Positions 52,375 through 61,098 of a DNA stretch of 64,000 nucleotides are shown piece after piece. The notes beneath the pieces are model-generated. The model saw only the letters and a list, made by a program, of their open reading frames with translations, ran no database searches and was not told the origin of the DNA. The position numbers and the translations under genes are program-made. The stretch spans positions 1 to 64,000 of the forward strand of contig NZ_CH672390.1 of NCBI RefSeq assembly GCF_000152865.1, written 5' to 3'. Position 1 is the first letter of the stretch; the number at the start of each line of letters is the position of its first letter. The DNA is from Erythrobacter sp. NAP1. GTDB lineage: Bacteria; Pseudomonadota; Alphaproteobacteria; Sphingomonadales; Sphingomonadaceae.

Positions 52375-52878
52375 ATGAAGGGCGATCCGAAAGTCATCGA
52401 ATACCTCAACAAGGCGCTCACGAACGAGCTGACCGCGATCAACCAGTACTGGTTGCACTATCGCGTGCTTGCCGACTGGGGCATCTCCAAGCTTGCCGAA
52501 TACGAGCGCAAGGAATCGATCGAGGAAATGCACCATGCCGACCAACTGGCAGAGCGCATCCTGTTCCTTGAAGGGCTTCCCAACTTTCAGGCGATACACA
52601 ACCTGAAAGTCGGTGAGAGCGTCGAGGAAATCCTGAAAGCCGATCTCGCGCTCGAGCACGAGGCAATCCCGCTCCTGCGCGACGCAGCCGAATACGCCAA
52701 GAGCGTGCGCGATTACACGTCAGAGAAGCTGTTCGAAGACATCCTCGCCAACGAGGAAGAGCATGTCGACTTCCTCGAAACGCAGTTCGACATGATCGAG
52801 CGTATGGGCCTGCAGAACTACAACCAGCTGCAAAGTGCACCCGCTGGCGAAGGGGAAACCGGCGCGGGCGCCAAGTAA
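52375..52878 (+). CDS. bfr: Bacterioferritin
   Basis: A 167-residue haem-containing ferritin that stores iron. The di-iron ligands sit where expected: Glu18, Tyr25, Glu51 and His54, with the second pair in EHEAIPLL and NEEEHVDFLE. Met52, the axial haem ligand, is in IEEMHHADQLAERILFLEGL. The acidic-free C-terminus is Gly/Ala-rich. The ATG at 52375 is preceded by AAGGAAAGAGAG; a frame extending six codons upstream lacks a ribosome site. It forms an iron-storage pair with bfd. Confidence 0.96.
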   Translation: MKGDPKVIEYLNKALTNELTAINQYWLHYRVLADWGISKLAEYERKESIEEMHHADQLAERILFLEGLPNFQAIHNLKVGESVEEILKADLALEHEAIPLLRDAAEYAKSVRDYTSEKLFEDILANEEEHVDFLETQFDMIERMGLQNYNQLQSAPAGEGETGAGAK

Positions 52879-52904
52879 TCGAGATCGCCCTTAGGCGTCG
52901 CTTG

Positions 52905-52939
52905 AAAAAGGCGGAGGCTCTTTAGCCCTCGCCTTTTTT
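52905..52939. terminator. Bidirectional terminator after bfr
   Basis: AAAAAGGCGGAGGCT pairs with AGCCCTCGCCTTTTT around a TTT loop, with two non-Watson-Crick positions and T-runs on both strands. It lies between the bfr stop and the DUF2721 C-terminus and overlaps the DUF2721 stop codon at 52922, so it probably ends transcripts from both directions. Confidence 0.75.
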
Positions 52940-53416
52940 CTTGCGCCAACGCTGTTCACGCGGGCCTTCGGACGCCATCAGCGTTTCGCGAAGGAACGAG
53001 AACAGACCGATGATGAGAAGCACAACAGTTGTCACCCACAAGACCGCAACGATCGTGCCCAGCCGCGTCTCGATATAGGCGGAGACGAACAGCAGCGCGA
53101 TGACGATGCTGATGACGACAGCCGCCGCAGTGGCGAACTTGATCGCGCTGCGGGCCAGAACCCGGCGGCGCTTCAGCCAATCGAGTTCGCGCTTTTGTTC
53201 CGCCGTGTGATGGTCGTCCGATGTTTCGCACAGCCGCTCGATTCGTCCGGCGATCCAAGTGACCCGCGCCATGATGACATTCATGATGCTGCCAATCCCG
53301 ACCAGCAGGAACGCCGGCGCGAGGCTCAGCTGTACGGCGCGCAGGACGCGAGGGGTGTCGGCGGTGCGCTCAAGCAGGTCTGTGGCAATATTGGTGGCTA
53401 GTAGGAGGTCGAGCAT
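52922..53416 (-). CDS. DUF2721-family membrane protein
   Basis: A 164-residue protein with three hydrophobic segments (LSLAPAFLLVGIGSIMNVIM, SAIKFATAAAVVISIVIALL and TIVAVLWVTTVVLLIIGLFS). A charged loop with KRELDWLKRRRVLARSAI precedes the second. This is the DUF2721 layout, with function unknown. Its start overlaps the der stop by one base, implying co-transcription with der, and the bfr terminator overlaps its end. Confidence 0.85.
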   Translation of the reverse strand: MLDLLLATNIATDLLERTADTPRVLRAVQLSLAPAFLLVGIGSIMNVIMARVTWIAGRIERLCETSDDHHTAEQKRELDWLKRRRVLARSAIKFATAAAVVISIVIALLFVSAYIETRLGTIVAVLWVTTVVLLIIGLFSFLRETLMASEGPREQRWRKKKGEG

Positions 53417-54843
53417 CAGTTCTTCGACGATCCTCCGGAGTAGTTACCGCCTCCACCGCGATTGGCGTTGTAGGGGTTCTTAGGAGATTTGAGCGTCACG
53501 CGCACCGGCACCGCTTCGAAACCAAGCTTGGAGCGGATGCCGTTCACCAGATAACGCTCATAGCTCTTGGGCAAATCGTCGAGGCGTGATCCGAAGATTA
53601 CGAAACGCGGCGGGCGGGTGCCGGCCTGCGTAATATAGCGCAGCTTGATCCGGCGGCCTCCGGGTGCGGGCGGAGGATTGGCGTCAAGCGCGTCGTCGAA
53701 CCAGCGGTTGAGCGCGGCGGTGGGCACACGCTTCGACCAGCTTTCGCGCAAGGTGAAAGCCGCGCCGAGCATGGCGTCGAGGCCCTTGCCGGTCTTGGCG
53801 CTCACCGAAAGCACCGGCAGCCCGCGCACCTGCGCCAGCCCATCGTGAAGCGCCTGCTTGATCCCGTTGAACAAGGAGGAGGCTTCCTCGGCAACGTCCC
53901 ACTTGTTGATTGCGACCATCAATGCGCGGCCTTCCTCGAGCGCGAGCGATGCGATCTTGAGGTCCTGGTGCTCAAGCCCCTGTGTCGCGTCGAGCAGCAG
54001 CACGACGACTTCGGCAAAATCGACCGCGCGTCGCGCATCGGCGACGGAGAGCTTCTCGATCTTTTCGACCACATTGCGCTTCTTGCGCATGCCTGCGGTG
54101 TCGATCAGCCGAATCTCGCGAGTTTCGCCCGACTTCGGATCAGTCCATTCCCAGTCGATCGCAATCGAATCGCGCGTGATGCCAGCTTCCGGGCCGGTCA
54201 GCAGGCGATCTTCGCCAAGAAGCCGGTTGATGAGCGTCGACTTACCCGCATTGGGCCGTCCGACAATCGCGAGCTTGAGCGGGCCCAGCGGCGCGTCCTC
54301 GTCTTCGCTCTCTTCGATTTCGTCTTCGACTTCTGCGGCGTCGGCCTTTTCCCCGATGATTGGCCAAAGCCCACCGAACAGGTCTGCAATGCCTTCGCCG
54401 TGCTCAGCCGACACTGCGAGCGGCTCACCAAAGCCGAGCGAGTAGGCCTCAAGCACGCCGCTTTCGCCTGCGGAACCCTCCGCCTTGTTCGCAACCAGCA
54501 CGATCGGCACGTCATGTTCGCGCAAATAGCGTGCAATCTCTTCGTCGAGCGGGGTCAGTCCAGCACGCGCGTCGACCACGAAAAGCGCCGCATCAGCGCC
54601 CTCGAGGCTCGCCTCGGTCTGCTTGCGCATGCGGCCGGGCAGGGTGAGCTCGTCCTCATCTTCCCAACCGGCGGTATCGACGATGGTGAATTTCAGCCCC
54701 GCAATCTCGGCATCGCCCATGCGGCGGTCGCGCGTCACGCCCGGCTGATCATCGACCAGCGCGAGTTTCTTGCCGACGAGCCGGTTGAACAGCGTCGATT
54801 TGCCCACGTTGGGGCGTCCGATGATGATGACCTGGGGTTTCAT
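53416..54843 (-). CDS. der: Ribosome biogenesis GTPase Der (EngA) with Gly-rich tail
   Basis: A 475-residue tandem GTPase needed for 50S assembly. The two G domains start IIIGRPNVGKSTLFNRLVG and AIVGRPNAGKSTLINRLLG, with switch sequences DTAGWEDE and DTAGMRKK, and a C-terminal KH-like domain follows (LRYITQAGTRPPRFVIF). The last 15 residues (NRGGGGNYSGGSSKN) form a Gly/Ser tail not usual in Der. The ATG at 54843 is chosen because it begins MKPQVIIIGRP and the extra upstream frame is not conserved-looking. Confidence 0.96.
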   Translation of the reverse strand: MKPQVIIIGRPNVGKSTLFNRLVGKKLALVDDQPGVTRDRRMGDAEIAGLKFTIVDTAGWEDEDELTLPGRMRKQTEASLEGADAALFVVDARAGLTPLDEEIARYLREHDVPIVLVANKAEGSAGESGVLEAYSLGFGEPLAVSAEHGEGIADLFGGLWPIIGEKADAAEVEDEIEESEDEDAPLGPLKLAIVGRPNAGKSTLINRLLGEDRLLTGPEAGITRDSIAIDWEWTDPKSGETREIRLIDTAGMRKKRNVVEKIEKLSVADARRAVDFAEVVVLLLDATQGLEHQDLKIASLALEEGRALMVAINKWDVAEEASSLFNGIKQALHDGLAQVRGLPVLSVSAKTGKGLDAMLGAAFTLRESWSKRVPTAALNRWFDDALDANPPPAPGGRRIKLRYITQAGTRPPRFVIFGSRLDDLPKSYERYLVNGIRSKLGFEAVPVRVTLKSPKNPYNANRGGGGNYSGGSSKN

Positions 54844-54894
54844 TTGCACACGCAAGTGGCGCTTCACTCGCCACTTGGCAAGCAAACGGGCCGA

Positions 54895-55182
54895 TTAGCC
54901 TTCCTTCTTAGCAACCGGCGGATTGTCGCCGAGATCTTCGTACCATGCCTCGACAGGACCGGTCAGCTTGATCGTCAGCGGCTGACCCTTGCGGTCGACG
55001 GTCTTGCCCGCCTGCACCCGGACCCAGCCTTCGGAAATCGAGTATTCCTCGATGTCGGTGCGCACCCGGTCCTTGAACTTGATGCCAACGCCGCGCTGAA
55101 GCACTTCGGCGTTGAAGTGTTCGCTGCGCGGATTGACCGAGAGGTGGTCGGGCGGGAGATCGTTTTTTTGTTCTTCAGACAT
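54895..55182 (-). CDS. DUF3297-family protein
   Basis: A 95-residue soluble protein. The segments PPDHLSVNPRSEHFNAEVL and GVGIKFKDRVRTDIEEYSIS are typical of DUF3297, whose function is unknown. The start MSEEQKND at 55182 is preferred to a longer frame beginning at 55257, which would be Ala/Cys-rich and lack a ribosome site. It is upstream of der on the same strand with 51 bp between. Confidence 0.85.
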   Translation of the reverse strand: MSEEQKNDLPPDHLSVNPRSEHFNAEVLQRGVGIKFKDRVRTDIEEYSISEGWVRVQAGKTVDRKGQPLTIKLTGPVEAWYEDLGDNPPVAKKEG

Positions 55183-55221
55183 GGGCAGCGCCCATAGGGC
55201 CGCTTTGCCGGCGAAACAAGC

Positions 55222-55265
55222 GCGCACATCACTTCGCACATCTATCACTGCGCACACTTATCACT
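55222..55265. repeat. Short tandem direct repeats upstream of DUF3297 and tRNA-Leu
   Basis: TCGCACATCTATCACT (55234-55249) and GCGCACACTTATCACT (55250-55265) are tandem 16-mers differing at 3 positions. A shorter related copy, GCGCACATCACT, occupies 55222-55233. They sit in the 179-bp divergent gap between DUF3297 and tRNA-Leu. The purpose is unknown. Confidence 0.45.
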
Positions 55266-55361
55266 ACTCTGGGCGCTTGCCCTTTTGCGCCAACGTCTCT
55301 AGAGGCCATCGGCAACGCGCGCGGGGACCTTTCGGTTTCCCGCGCGGCTTCGTTCGGGCAG

Positions 55362-55446
55362 GCGGGCGTGGCGGAATTGGTAGACGCGCTGGTTTTAGGT
55401 ACCAGTATCGCAAGATGTGGGGGTTCGAGTCCCTTCGCCCGCACCA
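55362..55446 (+). tRNA. tRNA-Leu(UAG)
   Basis: A class II cloverleaf with acceptor GCGGGCG/CGCCCGC and encoded CCA. The anticodon stem CTGGT/ACCAG encloses loop TTTAGGT with anticodon TAG. A long variable arm (TATCGCAAGATGT) and T-loop TTCGAGT follow. Total length 85 nt with CCA. A TTGCCC-N17-TAGAGG box pair about 40-65 bp upstream is a possible promoter. It lies just upstream of tig. Confidence 0.96.
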
Positions 55447-55505
55447 ACTTCGCCCTGGCTCGCTGATCCCCTCGATCCATATTAGAAGGCACAAGTTCAC
55501 TACTC

Positions 55506-57077
55506 ATGGCTATCAAGCAGACCACCAACGAAGGCCTCAAGCGCGCCTATGTGATCACTCTGAGCGCGAAAGAGATCTCGGACAAGATCGACGCGGAGAT
55601 CAAAAAGGTCGCCCCGCAGGTGAAGATGCCGGGCTTCCGTCCGGGCAAGGTGCCGGCAAACCTCGTCAAGAAAATGCACGGCGAGCAGCTTCACGGCCAG
55701 ACGCTCAACGACATGATCCGCGATTCGGTCGATTCGCTGATCAAGGACGAGGACCTGCGCCCGGCCATGCAGCCGGCGGTTTCGCTCAACGAAGACTACG
55801 AAGAAGGCAAGGATGCCGAAATCACGGTCGAGCTCGAAGTGCTCCCGCAGGTCGACGCGCCCAGCATCGAAGGTCTCAAGCTTGAAAAGCTGACCGTTCC
55901 GGTTTCGGATGAGCAGATCGAAGAAGCGATCGCTGGCATTGCCGGTCAGAACAAGAGCTACAAGGACGCTGCCAAGACCAAGAAGGCAGCCGACGGCAAC
56001 CAGCTCATCATCGACTTCGTCGGCAAGCTTGGCGACGAGGAATTCGAAGGCGGCAAGGCCGAAGATGCTGCGCTGGTTCTCGGCTCGGGTGCGTTCATCC
56101 CCGGCTTTGAAGAGCAGCTGGTCGGCGTGAAGGCAGGCGATGAGAAGACCATCACCGTGACCTTCCCCAAAGATTACCAGGCCGAACACCTCGCCGGTAA
56201 GGAAGCAACCTTCGACGTCACCGTTAAGGCGGTGAAGGTCGAAACCGAGACCAAGATCGACGACGAGTTCGCCAAGAACCTCGGCCTCGACAGCCTCGAG
56301 AAGCTTCAGGAAATCATGAAGGGTCAGCTCGAACAGCAGACCGCTGGCCTCACGCGTACGCAGATGAAGCGTTCGCTGCTCGACCAGCTGGCTGCGGGTC
56401 ACGACTTCGAAGTGCCTTCGAAGATGGTCGATGCCGAGTTCGAACAGATCTGGGCCCAGCTTCAGCAGGAAGCCGCCAAGGAAGAAGATCCCGAAGCCGC
56501 TCTCAAGCAGATCGAGGACGAGAAGGACGATTACAAGGGCATCGCCGAACGCCGCGTGCGCCTCGGCCTTCTGCTTTCCGAAATCGGTCAGGCAAACGGC
56601 GTCGAAGTGACCGGCCAGGAAATGAACATGCTGATCCAGCAGGCCGCTGCTCAGTATCGCGAAGAAGATCGCGAGCGTTTCGTACAGTACATCCAGCAAG
56701 AGCCGATGGCTGCTGCCCAGCTGCGCGCACCGCTTTACGAAGACAAGGTCGTCGACTTCCTGTTCGACAAGGCCGATGTCACCGAGCGTGAAGTGACCGC
56801 CGAAGAACTGCAGGCCGCAATCGAAGCGGACGAGGAAGCCGAAGCGGAAAAGGCCAAGGCTGCGCCGAAAAAGAAGGCTCCTGCCAAGAAGCCTGCTGCG
56901 AAGAAAGCGCCGGCGAAGAAGGCTCCGGCCAAGAAGGCAGACGATGCCGAGGCAAAGCCGGCCGCCAAGAAGGCTCCCGCCAAAAAAGCACCGGCGAAGA
57001 AGCCTGCCGCTAAGAAGGCCCCGGCCAAAAAGCCGGCTGCCAAGAAAGCTCCGGCCAAGAAGAGCGCCGACAAGTAA
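55506..57077 (+). CDS. tig: Trigger factor with long Lys/Ala-rich C-terminal tail
   Basis: A 523-residue ribosome-associated chaperone and prolyl isomerase. The ribosome-binding signature [16 protein letters not shown] is near residue 42, the FKBP-type domain with [18 protein letters not shown] is near 195 and the C-terminal arms end at about 450. Family members are usually about 430-450 residues. Here about 72 extra residues (452-523) form repeats of [10 protein letters not shown], like histone H1 or bacterial HU-extension tails. A tight terminator follows at 57098. Order tig ... clpP-clpX is partly conserved. Confidence 0.95.
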   Translation: MAIKQTTNEGLKRAYVITLSAKEISDKIDAEIKKVAPQVKMPGFRPGKVPANLVKKMHGEQLHGQTLNDMIRDSVDSLIKDEDLRPAMQPAVSLNEDYEEGKDAEITVELEVLPQVDAPSIEGLKLEKLTVPVSDEQIEEAIAGIAGQNKSYKDAAKTKKAADGNQLIIDFVGKLGDEEFEGGKAEDAALVLGSGAFIPGFEEQLVGVKAGDEKTITVTFPKDYQAEHLAGKEATFDVTVKAVKVETETKIDDEFAKNLGLDSLEKLQEIMKGQLEQQTAGLTRTQMKRSLLDQLAAGHDFEVPSKMVDAEFEQIWAQLQQEAAKEEDPEAALKQIEDEKDDYKGIAERRVRLGLLLSEIGQANGVEVTGQEMNMLIQQAAAQYREEDRERFVQYIQQEPMAAAQLRAPLYEDKVVDFLFDKADVTEREVTAEELQAAIEADEEAEAEKAKAAPKKKAPAKKPAAKKAPAKKAPAKKADDAEAKPAAKKAPAKKAPAKKPAAKKAPAKKPAAKKAPAKKSADK

Positions 57078-57097
57078 GCTTCATCACCGCATAATCA

Positions 57098-57138
57098 CGA
57101 AAGGGCCCGGCCAGCGCATGCTGACCGGGCCCTTTTCG
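57098..57138. terminator. Rho-independent terminator after tig
   Basis: CGAAAGGGCCCGG pairs with CCGGGCCCTTTTCG, with an inner CAGC-GCAT-GCTG hairpin and an A-run before and T-run after the stem. The stem is nearly perfect and can act on both strands, ending tig and the convergent antiporter gene (stop at 57153). Confidence 0.9.
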
Positions 57139-57152
57139 TATTTGCCGGAGCG

Positions 57153-58481
57153 TTACTGCGCCGCCTTGGCTTCTTCGACTTCGCCCTCGCGGTAGATGTC
57201 TTCGCCCGTGTGATCGACATGGTAGCCGCCACGCTCGACAAAGCGCACCAGCGGCCCGGCAAGCAACCCATGGACCACGATCGATACAAGGATCGCGAAG
57301 CTGACCGTCGCCCACAGCACATCGAGGCCCTGAAAGTCGCCAGCATTCTGGCCGTAGGCAAGGTAGTAGATCGACCCCATCCCCCGCACTCCCAGAAACG
57401 CGATGGCGAACTTGCCATAGGTGTGCAGCCCGCAACGTGCGAGGCCCAGCATCCCGCTGATCGGGCGCAGGATGAAGATCAGAGCGAGCCCAATAAGGGC
57501 GGCAGGCCAGGTCAGCGCGTCGAGCACTCCGCTTCCCAGCATCATGCCAAAGCCGAGCAGGACGAGAATCAGCACGATGTGTTCGAGCTGGTCGATGAAG
57601 TGGTGGCTGATCCGGTGGTATTCGCTGCGGTTCTCAAGCTGGCGCGCGACGACGCCAGCGACGAAGACGGCGAGAAACCCGTATCCCTCGATAAGCTCTG
57701 CGATGGCATAAGCGCTGAGAAGAGTGCCTAGCACCACAAGCCCTTCACGCGTTTGGTAGCGGGGACCTTCTTCCTCGAACTCGTCCATCGGTGTGTCGGC
57801 TTCGAATTCGAAGACGTACCAGCCGCCGATCCGCCCGATGGCCCAGCCGATGGCCAGTCCTGCTGCTATACGCCAGACAAGGTCGAACCCGGCCCATTCA
57901 AGCGTCCAGTTGCCCAGGCTCGTCATGCCGATCGCTGCGATCGCGAGATAGGTGAATGGAAAGGCGAGGCCATCGTTGAGCCCTGCCTCGACCGTTAGGC
58001 TGAAGCGCACATCGTTGCGTTCATCCTGCATCGGTGGGCCGACCTGCACGCTGCGCGCGAGCACCGGGTCGGTGGGCGCCAGGGCCGCCCCCAGAAGGAT
58101 CGCGCTCGCCGGTGTCAGGGCCAGCGCCCACCAGCCGAGAAAGGCAACGCCAGCAATGGTGAGCGGCATCGCGACTGCAAGCATCGGCCAGATTTGCCCC
58201 CAATTCGTCCAGCTGACAGGCCTGTCGATCGCGATGCCAGCCGAAGCGAGCGAAACGATCACGATGAATTCGGTCACATATTCGAGCGTCAACGCATCGA
58301 AGCTGTCGGATGCTGGATTGAGCGAGGGCAAGTCGACCGGGAGGAGCGTGATCAGAAACCCCGCCAGCACGTAGACCATAGGCAGGCTGAGCGAGAATCT
58401 GGCGAGCTTTCGCTCAAGCGCAACGGCAAGCACGAGCGCCACGCCAAACGCTGCAATCATGAAAATGCGGGGTTCGACCAT
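57153..58481 (-). CDS. Cation:proton antiporter (CPA1/NhaP-type)
   Basis: A 442-residue multi-pass membrane protein with about 12 helices, starting MIAAFGVALVLAVALERKLA. Typical segments of Na+(K+)/H+ exchangers are VEAGLNDGLAFPFTYLAIA (the essential Asn-Asp pair), GAALAPTDPVLARSVQ and LGVRGMGSIYYLAYG. It has a soluble Tyr-containing acidic tail with no TrkA domain. It exchanges Na+ or K+ for protons; the ion cannot be told from sequence. It is convergent with tig across the shared terminator. Confidence 0.92.
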   Translation of the reverse strand: MVEPRIFMIAAFGVALVLAVALERKLARFSLSLPMVYVLAGFLITLLPVDLPSLNPASDSFDALTLEYVTEFIVIVSLASAGIAIDRPVSWTNWGQIWPMLAVAMPLTIAGVAFLGWWALALTPASAILLGAALAPTDPVLARSVQVGPPMQDERNDVRFSLTVEAGLNDGLAFPFTYLAIAAIGMTSLGNWTLEWAGFDLVWRIAAGLAIGWAIGRIGGWYVFEFEADTPMDEFEEEGPRYQTREGLVVLGTLLSAYAIAELIEGYGFLAVFVAGVVARQLENRSEYHRISHHFIDQLEHIVLILVLLGFGMMLGSGVLDALTWPAALIGLALIFILRPISGMLGLARCGLHTYGKFAIAFLGVRGMGSIYYLAYGQNAGDFQGLDVLWATVSFAILVSIVVHGLLAGPLVRFVERGGYHVDHTGEDIYREGEVEEAKAAQ

Positions 58482-58535
58482 GCCTTTCTCTACGCGCAGG
58501 TCGGGGTCGAGGTTCCCGAACCTACGCCTAGGGCG

Positions 58536-60062
58536 TCACTCGGGCGACCAGCGGCGGAAGGAAGGGCGCGGCAATTCGGCCGTGCGCGCTCTTTCATAGG
58601 CTGCGCCCACTTTCAGCACATCGTGATCGGCCCATTTCGCGCCGAAGAAGCTGATCCCGACAGGCAACCGCTCGACATGCCCCATAGGCACGGTGAGATG
58701 CGGATAGCCTGCAATCGCGGCAGGCGAGCCGAAACCGATCGAGCCGTTGAACTGGTCTCCGAGCACGAGGTCGCTCATCCATGCAGGCCCCCTGGTGGGT
58801 GAGACTAGGAACCGCACGTCGTTGTCGGCCATCAGCTTGTCGAGCGTTTCTTCGCCTGCGATCCGGATCGCGTTGGCGCGGGCTGTCTCATAAGCCTCGC
58901 GGTCGGTCGTGGCTTCGGCGGTCTGGAAAATGCCTTGGTCGAACCAGCGCATTTCCGTGTCCGCGTTGGCTTCATTGAACGCGATCAAGTCGGCAAGCGT
59001 GCGCGGCGTCTCTGCGCCTTCCATCTCCGGGATCGAGGCGAGGTATTTGCCCATTTGCTCCCGCAGCTCAAACAGCAGCACGGTGAAGCTGTCGCGGTAC
59101 ATTTCAGAATTAGGCTCGAACTCGATATCGACCAGCACGGCCCCTGCGTCGCTAAGATCTTTCAAGGCCGCTTCGAACACCTCTTCGACCTGTTCGTTGT
59201 TTCCAACCTGCTCGCGCATGACGCCAATGCGAACCCCTTCGAGGCTGAAATCGCCAAGGCCCGCCGTGTAGTCTGCGATGCGCGGTACGCCGATTGTCGC
59301 TGCGTCTGCCTCGTCTTCACCAGCCATGGCGGAAAGCAGAAGCGCCGCGTCATAGACCGTCCTCGTCATCGGCCCTGCGGTGTCCTGCGTGCTCGAAATC
59401 GGCACGACATGCGTGCGGCTCACTATGCCAACCGAAGGCTTGAAGCCGACGACGCCGTTGATCGAGGCCGGGCAGGTGATCGATCCATTCGTTTCGGTCC
59501 CGATTGCGCCCCATGCAAATTCCGCCGCGACCGCCGCACCGCTGCCCGAGGAGGAACCGCAGGTGTTGCGATCGATTGCATGTGGGTTGCGGGTCAGCCC
59601 TTCGACCGCGCTCCACCCGCTGGTGGAATCGTTGGAGCGAATGTTCGCCCACTCGGAAAGATTGGTCTTGCCCAGTACCACTCCGCCAGCAGCGCGCAGG
59701 TTGGCGATAAGCGGCGCATCGCGGCCCGTCCGGTTGTTCGCCAGTGCAAGGCTGCCTGCAGTGGTCGCGAATTCGCGTGTGTCGATATTGTCTTTCACCA
59801 GCACACTGCGCCCGCGCAGGATACCGGTGGAGGCGAGCCTGCGCGCTTCGACCGGTGCTTCGACATTGTAATCAATAACCGCGTTCAATTCCGGCCCGTT
59901 ATCGTCGAGCGCCTGAATACGAAGGATGTAGTCAGTGACGCGCATGGTCTCGCCGAAGCTGTCATGCATGTGCGATGCGCTGTTCGCCTCATTCTCTTGA
60001 GCGCTGGCTGATGAAAGGCCAAGGGAAAGCGAGAGCGCTATGAGCGCAGCAGATGTCCTGAT
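58536..60062 (-). CDS. Amidase-signature enzyme, exported
   Basis: A 508-residue protein with a signal peptide ([17 protein letters not shown]). The Ser-cisSer-Lys catalytic core is present: Lys in [19 protein letters not shown], then [20 protein letters not shown] and [20 protein letters not shown]. Amidase-signature enzymes cleave a wide range of amides; the substrate is unknown. Homologues with a signal peptide sit in the periplasm. The start at 60062 (MIRTSAAL) is favoured over 60083, which precedes it by seven codons. It is divergent from clpP, sharing a 119-bp region. Confidence 0.9.
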   Translation of the reverse strand: MRTSAALIALSLSLGLSSASAQENEANSASHMHDSFGETMRVTDYILRIQALDDNGPELNAVIDYNVEAPVEARRLASTGILRGRSVLVKDNIDTREFATTAGSLALANNRTGRDAPLIANLRAAGGVVLGKTNLSEWANIRSNDSTSGWSAVEGLTRNPHAIDRNTCGSSSGSGAAVAAEFAWGAIGTETNGSITCPASINGVVGFKPSVGIVSRTHVVPISSTQDTAGPMTRTVYDAALLLSAMAGEDEADAATIGVPRIADYTAGLGDFSLEGVRIGVMREQVGNNEQVEEVFEAALKDLSDAGAVLVDIEFEPNSEMYRDSFTVLLFELREQMGKYLASIPEMEGAETPRTLADLIAFNEANADTEMRWFDQGIFQTAEATTDREAYETARANAIRIAGEETLDKLMADNDVRFLVSPTRGPAWMSDLVLGDQFNGSIGFGSPAAIAGYPHLTVPMGHVERLPVGISFFGAKWADHDVLKVGAAYERARTAELPRPSFRRWSPE

Positions 60063-60118
60063 CATGGGGCAGGATGCTGGCACTTTTCCGCCCTTTCCCC
60101 AAGAGCAAAGTTAATCCC

Positions 60119-60150
60119 CTTGAACAATCGACAGTCGCGTCCGACATAGA
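60119..60150 (+). promoter_or_regulatory. Possible heat-shock-type promoter of clpP
   Basis: CTTGAA at 60119-60124 and CCGACATAGA at 60141-60150 are spaced as in RpoH (sigma-32) promoters (CTTGAA, then CCCCAT-like, about 14-16 bp apart). The -10-like part is only a partial match. It lies 32 bp before the clpP start codon. Expected biology supports it, since clpP is heat-induced in many proteobacteria, but the call is by eye. Confidence 0.4.
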
Positions 60151-60181
60151 CGGTCAAACTTTTGGACGAGGAAATCCTTTC

Positions 60182-60889
60182 ATGATCGATCTGTTCGGCA
60201 ATTCCGGCGAAACCCACGGCACTCAGGGCCAGTTCGAGCGCGACCCGCTGACGGGAGCTCTGGTGCCCACCGTGGTCGAGCAGTCGAGCCGGGGTGAGCG
60301 AGCCTTCGACATTTTCAGCCGGCTGCTTCGCGAACGCATCGTTTTCGTGACCGGCCAGGTCGAGGACACGATGGCATCGCTGATCGTTGCCCAGCTGCTG
60401 TTCCTCGAGAGCGAAAATCCCTCGAAGCCGATCAGCATGTACATCAACTCGCCGGGCGGCGTGGTGACTGCCGGCATGGCGATCCACGACACGATGCAGT
60501 ACATCAAGCCGCGCGTTTCGACCGTGTGCATCGGTCAGGCTGCGTCGATGGGCAGCTTCCTGCTTGCCGCAGGTGAGCCGGGCATGCGTGTCGCGCTTCC
60601 CAATGCCCGCATTATGGTCCACCAGCCTTCGGGCGGTGCGCGCGGTATGGCCTCGGACATCGAGATCCAGGCTCGCGAGATCCTGCGCATTCGTTCGCGC
60701 ATGAACGACCTTTACGTGAAGTACACCGGCCAGAGCCTCGACGAGATTGAGAAGGCAATGGACCGCGACACTTTCCTCGAGGCTGAGGAAGCGATGAAGT
60801 TCGGCCTCGTCGACAAGGTCTTCGAAACCCGCCCTGAGTCAGGTGACGAAGGCGAAGAGGAAAAAGGTTCGGGCGGCGCGCCCGAGTAA
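60182..60889 (+). CDS. clpP: ATP-dependent Clp protease proteolytic subunit
   Basis: A 235-residue serine protease subunit. The catalytic Ser is in [15 protein letters not shown], His in [14 protein letters not shown] and Asp in [12 protein letters not shown]. It forms tetradecameric barrels fed by ClpX and ClpA. The ATG at 60182 has GAGGAAA 8 bases before it. An acidic Gly/Glu tail ([15 protein letters not shown]) extends past the usual C-terminus. clpX follows after 209 bp containing a strong hairpin. Confidence 0.97.
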   Translation: MIDLFGNSGETHGTQGQFERDPLTGALVPTVVEQSSRGERAFDIFSRLLRERIVFVTGQVEDTMASLIVAQLLFLESENPSKPISMYINSPGGVVTAGMAIHDTMQYIKPRVSTVCIGQAASMGSFLLAAGEPGMRVALPNARIMVHQPSGGARGMASDIEIQAREILRIRSRMNDLYVKYTGQSLDEIEKAMDRDTFLEAEEAMKFGLVDKVFETRPESGDEGEEEKGSGGAPE

Positions 60890-60899
60890 GGCCTTAAAT

Positions 60900-60989
60900 T
60901 GAACCTTGGTAAGCGCCCCAGCATGGGACGCGCTTACCGATGGTTCAGGCCAATCTTCATAAGTGGTGCACGATTACCACGTAACGTGG
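60900..60989 (+). promoter_or_regulatory. Intergenic hairpin and palindrome between clpP and clpX
   Basis: A long hairpin spans 60900-60947. Outer arms TGAACC/GGTTCA and inner arms GGTAAGCGC/GCGCTTACC (9-bp perfect) are closed by CCCA-GCA-TGGG. It has no T-run, so it is not a classical terminator. A second palindrome, CCACG-TAA-CGTGG, is at 60977-60989. Together they occupy the clpX upstream region and could attenuate read-through from clpP or regulate clpX. Confidence 0.55.
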
Positions 60990-61098
60990 ACCAAAAATCG
61001 ACGCCGATGAGTTGATTCATCTGGCGGGAAAGATACATTTGCCGAATCCATGGGTCGGATTCTCTCAATTTGGCCCACTGGATCCGAGGACAACAGGA

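Noticed and set aside
53845-55197. A 450-codon plus-strand frame opposite der
   Set aside because: It is antisense to der, which has two complete G domains. The frame content is low-complexity shadow sequence.
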